Assembly (NCBI RefSeq): GCF_963678635.1
Contig: NC_087065.1
Location: forward strand, 68,045,374 to 68,109,373
Length of the DNA stretch: 64,000 nucleotides
DNA from: Symsagittifera roscoffensis
Taxonomy: Eukaryota; Xenacoelomorpha; Acoela; Convolutidae
Direction of reading: 5' to 3'
The notes beneath the pieces were generated by a model. That model saw only the letters and a list, made by a program, of their open reading frames with translations, was not told the DNA's origin and ran no database searches. Below are positions 10,601 through 22,600 of the stretch, piece after piece. Numbering within the stretch: position 1 is the stretch's first letter; every line of letters begins with the position of its first letter. A program made the translations under genes and the position numbers.

Positions 10601-13600
10601 TGCTCATTGGTAAAATGTATACAGCAAATCCAACATGTTGATGTGTTTTCTTTGTTCAACGATTCTTGGCTTTCTAGAAATTGAGGAAACCGTCGCTTTT
10701 GATCATATATCTCTCTCGCTAATTGATGCAACTGATTGAGAAACTTTTTCATGCATTGATCAGAGCTGTCATAGTCAAAGAAGTAGGGCTGTGAATTTCC
10801 GTGCTCAATTACAGCCAATGAATACCCACAAGCTTCGTGTTTTTGTACAACTCGGGTAGATGATCGCGATGGATTATCAGGACAAGAATCTACAGGTTTC
10901 AGAAATGATTCAAAATCAAAATAAATCACAAGTGGTACAAACCACAAGGCCTGGAGGTTTTTGAACTCGTATCTGTTGGTACCTTTTTCTGCTGAAGGCA
11001 TGACTACTAGAGCAGGTTCATGATCCTTACAACACTGGATGTGTTGCTCGTGAGTTTCATCACTCCAACTAATGTGAAAGCAGTTTCTACATAAACGTGC
11101 AATTGGGCGATACTTACACCCTTTGATTTCGCAGATGAACTTTAACAAATCGATTATAAGTACATAGTGATGCTTTGCAGGCTCATACAAGAGAAGCAGG
11201 TCCATGTCAAATATTTCAGTTTGGGTGCTGTTATCTTGGTTTGGTCGTTTTGATATATACATAGGCAACAAATCTCCCTTGTGGTACTGGAACACATTTA
11301 CCCGCACGTCGTTAAGTTGTTCAAATTTTCCAATTGAAGCGAAACTCATGGGTGAATCAAAATTACCTTGGGCTTTGTGTGCACTTTCTGCAGTGTATGT
11401 ATCAGGTTGTGTCCGCGCAGCTGCTGGGTTCGCTTTTTGTTGATCAGTTAGAAGTAGGTCAACACCATGCTTCAGACTATAAGCAGCGGTAAAGCAAAGT
11501 TCGAAGCAATTATTATCTTCGTGATTTCTAATGTTTATCAAATTCTGGGACATTCGAATTCGAAAAGGCAAGTCAATATAAGATGACCCACGGATTGGTG
11601 AAAACTTTGCAAGTTTAACAAAAACTTGAATTACATGTTGCAAAACCCAACCGCTTCCATAAGATGCAAAAGTCTCCAAAACTGCTTGCATTTTTTCGAC
11701 CATTTCAAAAAACTCATCATCTTCTAATCCTAAGCTCATCACAGGTTTCATATCAGAGTTTGCATAAATGTCAATCCGCTCGTCGTGCTCAGTTTTACTA
11801 GAGTCATTTATTACTTTAGGTTTTACCAAACCTAAATTAGCGCTGAACTGAACTTTTCTAGGTCCTTCTGCAACTCGATCGATTATGAGACTTTGAATTT
11901 CATCTTTTTTCTCTTGCATAAACTGCAAAAGGTCAATCGGCTGAGTTTCATCCATGGGTTGGTTTCCGCCGATCACATACGTTTCAAGAACACCGAAAAA
12001 AGCAGACTCACTTTTTTGAAGATTGGTGCCGTTGATTTCGTCTTCATCGACAGCATGCACATCACCGAGAGCAGCATTAGCAGCGGCACTTGTAGTGGCT
12101 AAATCAGCAGAGGCAGCTCTCATAACAGGTAGACCATGGGTTGCTAGTAAATGAGCTGATAAGTTTTTGGGCGAATGAAATCCCAAATGACAATAATCAC
12201 AAACACCTCCAAGTTGACCATGAGTGTGAAGAATATGTTTTTGTAAATTTGAAAGCATTTGAGCCGTGAATGAACACTCATTGCATCGATAAACAATAAT
12301 TCCTTTTTCAACAAAATGTTTGTCACGCTCATGGCGACTTCTATTGCTCTTATTTGCATATTTCAGTGGACAAAAATTGCATTTGAACATTTTTTGAAAT
12401 AAGTTAAGCTATTGATTTTAAGAAAGAAAAAGAATCAAGTGATCTCAAATTACACTCAGAAACAACAGTAAATGAGAAGCATAACTGTTCGTCTACCAAT
12501 TGTAGAGAAAACGGTTTGTGTTTTGCGCGCGTAATTTTGAATTTGAATTAAAGTTCCCGCCAAAATTTGAATTAGATTTGAATTTCCCGCCATAACTGGC
12601 AAACTCAAATTCGATTGGACGAAACAGATAAATTGTTGTTTGAAACGTTAATAATTATTACAAACGATAGAAATTAATCTAAGCCAACCAAGTTTGGGCT
12701 AAATTTTAATCCAAAATGATTTTAGAGCCAAGATAGAAAAGTTTTAATTTTATATTTTATCAATTCAAATTATAAATTGATGAAATTTTCGAAATTGCAA
12801 ATAAAAGTTGAGCATGTCACAACACATGATAGATCCTAAATATCCCAGTTGTCATGGGGACAGAATATCCTATAAAAACGTCAAAATTAGTATCAAAAAC
12901 AGTTGAAATGATGAATAAGTAAAGCAAAATCTAAAAAATGACAGTTTTTTAACTTTCCAGGCGCATTGTTATCAATGATGTCAATCACGGAGCGGTCGCA
13001 CGGTCCATATCACCATGAATTTGTCTCAGTTGTCTTTCGAGTTGAAAAAAAAGTCCGAAAAAATACTTTTCTGTAAAGAGAAATGAGTTCGTTGTTTTAG
13101 GGGGGATTAAGGGGATTAGCGTTTTTCTCGAAGACTAATGAAAAAACATCTACTCCCACAATCTCATTAGTCGTGCCCCTCAATGCACTTTCATAATAAC
13201 ACCACTTGCTCATAATAAAAAATTGCGTCTTCTGGTTGAAAATCGCATTTTTTCGGAAAAATGAAAAAACGATGAGTCATCAATTAAAAAGTTTGATTTT
13301 TATTATTTTTCTCAAATATTTTGCATGATGATGAATACTTGTATTTTTTCAATATGACCATTTTTGGAGACAACAGTATCAATGATCAAATGGTAACTCC
13401 AATTTGTAAAAAAAGAAAAAAATTAATGCTTTTTTTTCCTTTTTGTAATTAAAAAATCAAATTTTTAACTAAAAAACCTTAAAAAAAATAATTATTTTTA
13501 TCAAAAAGTTGGTTTTAAACATCTTTTATACTATTTTTCATTATGTTTAATTTGTATGATAACTATTTGAATAAACATATGACAACATAAGTTTTCATCC

Positions 13601-16600
13601 AAAATTATTTTTTTACAGTTTTTTTTTTGACGTTAATTATCTTTTTTCAAAAAACGAATTTGATTTTTTTAATCTTGTTTTCTAAAAATTAGCATATATA
13701 TATGGATGCTTTTCAGTTTTTTGTCAAGATCACTAATGTAAATAAGAACTTCAATGTTAATATGTTAAATCCTATTTGTGGAAAAAATGAAAATTTTACG
13801 GATTTTTTTTTTGTTTTTAATTGAAAAAAAAATAGTCAATTTAATAAAAATAAATGATTTTGTAACTTCAATTTTTAAAGGCTTTTGAAATAAATTTTTA
13901 ATCAGAACCCAATCGTGTGATAATTAATGAACAAATACAAGATACAAACTCAAACTCAATTTTAAAGTTAAATTATTATACACAATAAATACAAACAAAA
14001 ATCAAAAAAACTCAACCTCAGTTTCAAAGTTATATAAGGTCCAAATACTCCTGCGCTTTCTCTAGTGTTGTTAACTTCCTTTTTTTCTTTGGCGCTAGAC
14101 AGAGAGAAGGGGTTAAGTTTTCCATGTGGTTGCTCACAGTAGCCACAGGGGTACGCTTTGGAGTTGAGCAACCCGGTTCGTCAAGCCATGGTGAAACTAC
14201 AGGGGAAGGATCAGCTTTCGGGGTAACTACTGATGGTGACTCAATTTGTTCCATTCCCCATAAACGATCAAAAAATTCAATTTCTTCAAAGTATTCTAAT
14301 TGGTTTTCACACATCGGAGTAACATCACAATCGTATTTATACAAAATTTTTTTTACTGGTTTTGATAAAGTTGAAATATCAACCTGAAGAGCAAGAGGCT
14401 CGTCAGGATCCGTATATTTACCAGAATTTGTAAGGTAACTCAAATACTTTATATTCAGTTCTTCGTCTTTCTTTGAATTTTTTAAGGAAAGTTTACTGAA
14501 TAAATGTAAAAAATTTTTGGGAATCATAACGTGATGAGTACAAGTCCACTCATCAGAATTGAAACTTTTTTCTTCGTTAATTATTGCTACAAAATTACCG
14601 TGAACGGTTTCATAAAAAATGGTTCTTTCGTAATTGGAATATCCGGCAATAATATGACAAGGCATTTTTGAAGAAAAGTTGGAAGAAAATGACAAACGTA
14701 ACGCGGAGAGAAATGAAACTGAAATGAATTGTGAAAACGCCTCAAGAGATTAAAATAGGGATTGGTTCTTCTAAAATTAGAAATTTCAAGACCTCCTATG
14801 TAGTTTTTAATCGGTTTAATAAGGGAGGGCGTGTAAAATACTTATGTTACCTTGGGTGGTATTCTATGTTTATCTAAATTGCATTCAAACAAATAGCTTG
14901 TATCAAAAATAACGTTTAAACATTGTGACCTTTAACACCCATTAAAATTCTTATCAGTTGTACATGCACAAAATACTTATCCATGTGAACTAAATTGCAA
15001 TCCAATATCTTTGCGATATAAATTACATGTGTATATAAATTAAAATAGATACAACGCCGCTTTCTTTTGCAGACATATACAATCAATCGGAACCATTCAT
15101 TTCTTTCTATTCAGTTTTGAATCAAGTTACTTTGAAAATTTACTCGTTACAATGAATAAAACCAAAACAAGCACCACAGCAGATGCAGATAAAGATTTTG
15201 GCGATTGCTATTTCGATATTTCGGAAAACAGTAAAAGACTAGTGCGTGCTACATTGAAAACATATGACCAAACTGGAACTTATGTATTCCTGAAAGTTTT
15301 CAAAAAAGCAGCTGAAGGCGCTGAATTTGAATGTGTACAAAGACTTTCCTTAAGCAGCGAAGAATTTTCAAAATTACTAAAGTCGGGAAAGTCAATCCGA
15401 GCGCAAACAAGTGAAATTTCTGATACTGTTGAAAACAAAGACAAACCACAATCTAACTGTAAACGAGCCAGGAAATCTCAACTTTCCTCAAACACAAAGG
15501 ATTTCAAGCACGACCCGAATTAATTTTCCTTTACAAAATGGCAGAAGCTATGTTCGAAGTTGTGTTACCTGATTATTTCAAAAAATTTCAACCAAATTTC
15601 AAATTTGTTATCACTGAAAAAATTCCTAATTTATCTACTTTTAAAAATTATGTTTTTGGAAGCCACTTCAAATCTGAATATTGCCCTTTTTCAGTCGAGA
15701 ATGAAAAAAAAATTCATTACCATATATTGATTCAAGTAGATTCAGAGGAACAATTAAACCAATTTTTTCCTTCCCAAAAATGTTTCAGTGTTCCTTGTAT
15801 TTTCACTTGCTTCAAATACTTAGTTTCTCCTGCTAAAGATGTCAAAGGAAACGGTGAGTTATTTGACAAGCTTAAACTAGCTCTCACTTATTCAGCAAAA
15901 CCTGTTGCAGCCAATCTCGATTTGTTAGATTTCACTGCAATCAAAAACGTTTACCCAATTTATTGCTTTCTGCAACATCATCTAAGAAACAAACTTCACC
16001 AAATCAAAACGTTTGCAAGAAATCTCCGGCCGTTGGGGGACAGAAACGAATTGATAATACAGTTACGCCTGCTGCATCGTCGACGTCAAACAAATCCGTA
16101 AGAGTTTCGACTTCATTTTCAAAGAAACATACAGAAAGCAGACATGTTCAAACAGATGAGATGAATACAGAAACTTTGAAAAGATTTGAAAGTTTAATTA
16201 ATGGACCCCATTCTGCCGCTTTTTGCAAAATAATGGATATTTTGACAAGTGGATATGGAAAACTTGATGTAGATACTGATGTGCTATTTGTGAAATTTAT
16301 TGTTGAAGAGAAAGTTAAGTTTTAATTGATACATACTTTTCATTATTCCCTTTTTATTATATTGAGTTCAGTAAACATGATTTCAACTTTCGATTTAAAA
16401 CTCATTCATGAAATTTTTATAGACTTAAAATCACAATATCCAGACAAATCAGTCAGATTTCAGTATTTTTTAGCCACTTGTTTGTATTTGGATGCTGATA
16501 TTAATTTGGATTTTGTTTTGAAAAACAGACCATATGGTGGTTTAATTGGAATAGACAATTCGTCGCTCGACAAACACTTGAAACATTTCAAGTTTCTTAG

Positions 16601-19600
16601 AATACATGCTATATTGCATGACGCAGCGGGATATTTGCAAGAAAAAAATCATACCGGTCCTGGGTACACATATGTTTTGCCTTGTCCAATAAAAAACTGT
16701 TACCTGGGTCACGTGACAGGTATTGCGTTTTGCTTATTTCTTAAAGCATTCAAACCAAAGTTATTTCGTTTGTTGGAATGTTGAGTGAAAGTCATGTTAA
16801 CCCAAAGAAAGAAAACTAAAAAATTGTTTTTCAACCATCTCATTATTTTAGATATTGAAGGATTTAAATGTGGCAAGAAACCTTTGATCATAAAGGAACT
16901 TTCCGTTTGCTCTGCTAATACAATTGATACAATTCATTTTCTGCCACCAGTTCAATTCAACAATTTATCAAAAGAAGAAAAAAAAGCGTACAATTGGGTA
17001 TCTAAATTTCTACACGGGCTTCGTTGGGACGAAGGTGAATACCCTTACTCATACTTGGATCAAATTTTTGACAGCATTCGTTTGAGGAACCCAAATTCCC
17101 ATTTTTTTGCTAAAGGTACACAAAAATCTGTTTTATTAGCTGAATACTTGAAATTACCCGTGACAAATTTGGAAGATTTTGGCTGCCCAAAGATTGAACA
17201 GTTATTGGGTCAAGAAAAACATATTTGCAAACGACATTCTCATTTACTTCCCTCACATCAATTATTAAAGCATTGTACCCGTAGAAAATCCAAAGTTTTT
17301 TTCGATTGGTTACAAAATGAACTGTCCAATGATGCAAACAACCTTATCTCCAAATTTGGTGGTTTACGCTTCAATGACTAATCAGAGTCCTGAAAACAAT
17401 TTAACACCAAGAATTAAAGTTACTCTTACGCGGACAGGCATATTAGATTGTCGAGGAAAACCTCTCCTGCAAAAACTCGAACAAATTACACTGAACGATA
17501 TCGAAATCGATAATTTACGGAAGTTTTTTACAGTTCTTGACTACTTTCACCTGTACAATGTCCAGACTCCAGGAATTTCGCCAGTCAATTCCGTTGTTCA
17601 ATCTCAACCTGGAAGGGCTGCAACCTCAGCTGGGAGAGAGAAGACAAATTCATTTGCATGACCATCAGCTTCCAGCTGAACTGAAAGAATTAGTCAAAAC
17701 TGATAACGTTGAGGAAATACATTTAATTCAAGCCACTATCAGAGTTGCTGCTCATTTTGTTGTAAAGTTCAAATCTAATTGTAACCATGACAAATTCACA
17801 AAATATGAGTTTTTCTTCATTGAACGAGGAGTTGATTTGCCTGTTGAACCGAAATGACGAATCACATATATATATATGCCAAATTTTGTGAATCATAATA
17901 AATATATTTATTGATTGTCTTCATTTTCTTTTGATCTTGTGTGATTACTAGTTGCTAACATGTCGTGTTTGAAAATTCAAAATTTCAAAAAAATATTTTT
18001 GCCAAAAGAAAACACACAAAATGTGAGTTTAACAGGTGAGAATTTACCAAAAGAGTTATTAGACGAAATCAGTACCGGAAACGTAGAAAAAATTGTTCGG
18101 ATACTTCTGACAGACAAAAACATAGCAAGATATATAATAAAATACAAACCAAACGGCAATAGATCAGAGAGAAAAAAAGGCGATTGGTATGCAGTTGTAA
18201 CTATCAACCTTGATAGAAATAAGCAAAAAAAGTCTTCGGGTAAACATGGAAATTGAAGAAACCACCACTGTCGAGAACAATGATTGCGACTTTGTTGACA
18301 TTGGTGTTGCCGAAAAGTCTTTATCTCACGAAAACAGATCTTGGAAATTTTGTAATTCTGTTTCTCTTCCGTCTGCAGAAGTTGTCTTTTCACGCAAGTC
18401 TGTTTCATTTTCATTTTGCTCTCTTTATCTATTTCAAAATTATCTTTTTACAACCTTAGTTGTGATGAGACTGCCATTTGGCTTTCAATACTATCCAGTA
18501 CAGTTGGTTACATGTTACCCAATCCCAAGTTATAATAATGAATAAGATCATTTCAACAAAAGATCGTCTGTTTATGTCCGTTTCAGGTCCCTCAGGATCT
18601 GGCAAAACTGATTTAATTTTTCAAATGCTTCTCAAAGGTACATTCTATCCATCGTATAACAAGATATTTTATTTTTATCTTCACGATCAACCCAAATACC
18701 GTTCCTTTGTTTCTCACAACAAATTTGATATTGAATTTATAAAATTATCCAGCTTTGAAATTGTTAATAACTTACGGGATTGTATGATTGTCTTTGATGA
18801 TACCTGTGAAGAAATTTTTAATGAAAAAGATTTTGTTAAATTAGCTACAGCAGGCCGACATAAAAATGTTCATGTTATTTATGTCAAGCACAATTTATTT
18901 CAGCAAAGTAAGCAATCACGTACAATAGATTTGAATACAACTCACTTAATTTTGTTCAAATCACCTCGAGACATTCAACAAATTGATTATTTAGGCAGAC
19001 AGTTGAATAATGCAAAATTCCTCCGTCATGCGTATCAGTTGGCAACGAAGGAAGATTTTGGTCATCTGTTGATAGACTTGGATCCCAAAACTTCAGAATG
19101 TCTTCGTTATTCGTCAAACATAGTTCCACCATCACCAACCATTTTCTATTTACCATCCTCGAAAGCAGTTATCACATCTCTTGAAAATGAAAGAGAAAGA
19201 ATTATGTATATTGAAGCAAATGCTCAATAGTCGCCATTGTAGATCAATTTTGACAGAAGCTGATTCAAATTTTATTAGATTTCTTTGCGATTGTTTTGTA
19301 AATGTTTTTCTGGGACATGTTCCAGCTAACAAGAGTTTCATCGAGAGTAAGAAAATACCATTTGGAAAAATTGTTGACCCTAAGTTTAGTATCCGAGAAA
19401 AACGAAAAGTTTTGGCAAACAATATTTCACTGGTTAAATCAATCGGAGAATCGTGTTACATTTACTTGAAAAACTAGAATCTCAGGCATGTATGCTGAAG
19501 AATTCATCCTCATTCCTCGAAAAACATATGCTCCAGATGAAAAAACTGCACCACAATCTCAAATCCTTCATAATCCATTAATTAACGACAAATCATCTCA

Positions 19601-22600
19601 ACTCAATTACATACAACGATTTCGAGAACGAAATATCAGCCGTGACTCTCCACCACCATTAAACCCAACATCTCCTATTCCTTTAACCCCTAATAATGTA
19701 GTACCAAATCTGCACCGAAAAAGAAATTTATCTGCACTTACTAATTTCAGTGATGACGGTGATGATGAAGCAGAAAAAAATTAATGGAAAAACCGCTGAA
19801 GTGTTTCGAAAGGTTATGGAATCCATTCAAGAGCTATTGGAAGCTAATAAATTGGAAAGGGCAAACATCGTGCTAAAGCAGTTGTTCAAAGTTGAATCCT
19901 TGACTTTAGACGTTGACGGATATGTTTTAATTCAAGGAAAACCAACACTCGTTAAAATTGAATCTTTTTTGTACGATACACAGCAAAACACAAAAAAACT
20001 TGAGGGTGTTTTTTATCCACAAATTTTGAAAGAACTGAATCTTGATCCTAGCTTAGTGTCCAACACTTATGCCAAACAGATTCTCCGCTCGCTTAAGAGC
20101 GAAGCAGCTAAGCCCTTCTCAACTTCTTCCTCCTTCGTCTCCGACGACAACCCGACAACTGAGTACTCGAAGAGATCAAAACCCTCCTCTTCGAAGACTC
20201 GATCGACAACTCTCAAACCCAGAACCAAGCAATCAGACAAAAGAAAAACCCAGAAAAAAGAATTTTTCCCCAACACCAACGACGACGATGACGACGATGA
20301 TAAAAACTATGAAAGCAGTAAAGAATCGTTTGCGACGACGTCAACAAAAGAATGGAAATCCTACTATCAGTGAAGAAAAGAAACTCAAATTACTCTACAC
20401 GAAAGGTCCAGCTGCATTTGGTAGCGTTAAAAATTTAACAAATGCTAGTCAACTCTCACCAAAAAAAGTTAGAAATTTTCTGAGATCTCAATCATCACAT
20501 ACAAAGTATGGATTGTTTCGTAAAACATATCCTCGGCTAAAAGTGATTGTTAACGATATCAACGAAATTTGGTCTCTTGACTTGGCTTATGTTGATAAAT
20601 TGGCTAAATATAACCGAGGGGTACGATATTTGTTAGTTGCTGTCGATTGCCTCTCTCGCTACTTACGAGTGGAACCCCTGAAGACCAAATATGCTAAGGA
20701 AACAACCGAAGCTTTCAAAAAAATGATCAAAACAAAACAACCAAAAAAAGTTTGGGTTGACAAAGGCACCGAGTTTAAAGGAGAGTTCGAAAAGTTATGT
20801 ACTAAACGAGAAATCATCAAATACAATACTCACAGTGAAAAAAAAATCAGCGTTTGCCGAAAGAAACATTCGATCGCTGAAAAGTATTATGTACAAATAC
20901 TTGGAGTTTGAATGGACTTACAGTTATATTGAAAAATTACAAAGTTTTGTTCAAACGATTAACTCACGCGTTAATAGAGTAACAAAATTGGCTCCAAACA
21001 AGGTCACAAGAAAACATGTACCTGCTTTAGTTTCATTAATTGCAAACAGTTCATCGAAGTTGGTACAGAAACCAAAATTTTATGTTGGTGACTATGTTCG
21101 AATAGCGAAGACTGACTTGCCTTTTAGAAAAGGTTACAAGCAGATTTTTACAGACGAAGTTTTTGAAATAGTTGCCATTCCTACTGTAAACCCTCCAACA
21201 TACAGTCTCATTGATGCGGAAAAGGAAGAAATCAGCGGAAAATTTTATGAAAAAGAACTTAGTTTAATTGGAAACGAAGCTGATTATAACGAAAATGGGC
21301 AGTGATGAGTTTACTGTACATTTGATTTCAACAGCATCAATGGATTATTTCCCAGGCAACACTTTGGCCAGTTTTAGAAATTTTTGTAAAGAAGAAATAG
21401 CTTTAGACGGAGATTGGAGAGTTGCTCTCTCAGAAATAATTTTCCCCACAAAATTAAACAATGTTACTGATGAGGAATTTACGTACTTCAGAGCATCCGA
21501 AGTAGTAGCCAGTAAATCCAACGCTGGCAATCGGAATACAATTTCCAGACCCTACTATGGCGAAAAAGTTTTTATCAAATCAGGAGAGTACACTTTTATA
21601 GAACAATTGATTAATGAGATAAAAACAAAACTCAAAGACAAAATTCATTTTGATGCGAGTCCTCAAGAAATCACGAATAGCATGAGCATTTGGATGAACG
21701 CAAATGAAGGAATCTCATTCCCAAGTCCCCAAATACCCAGTCTGTTAGGCTACAATGCAAAGCTTGATGAGAACGGTGAATATCACATTGGTTACAAAAT
21801 GATACCCTCCTTCGATGCATCTTATGAGGGAAACGAACTGTACGAATCTCATTTCCCATATGACTTATCAAGTGGGACAAGTCTAATTTTTGTCTATATT
21901 GACATTATTCAATACCAAACTGTTGGTGATGCAAAGGCCCCATTGCTACGCGTCATTGATTCAAATAGACGCATCAAAAACGGTAGTGCCTGCAGCATTG
22001 AACCTAATCATCGAAAAAACTTCACTAATTTAGACTACAAAAAATTATTCACTTCATCTGTACAATCAATATCGGTACAGTTGCGCACAGAAACTGGAAG
22101 ACTAGTGCCCTTTGCAGGAACTGGTAAAGTTGTGTTGACTCTAAAATTCAAGCGTTTTGATTGAAAACCAATGGAACAATATTATGCAAAGCAAGCTTCA
22201 CTTCCTCATTTCTCTGGACACTACCGACAACGCGGCAGTGGATTTGGCGCTTTGGCTGCTGGTATTGGTCGTGTTGCTATACCGTTTGCACGACGGGTTA
22301 TTCTACCGGCAGCGAAAAAACTGGGCAGAGAACTTTTGATGAGTGCAGCGCCAGAACTAATTGATGTCGCTATGAAAAAGAAGTCTCCTAAACAAGCATT
22401 GAAAAACACTGTCACAAAAACTGCAAGAAAACAACTCGGTGGTGGTAGACGACGTCGTCGAAAGACACCAATGAATGGATTACGAAGAAGAAGGTCAGTA
22501 GGGGCTCGAAAAAGAAAAACAACCATTCGAAGAAAAACCAGACCAGTGAGAAGTCGAGCAGATTTTTTCTCAAACATAAAAAATGATCGCTAATTTGTTA

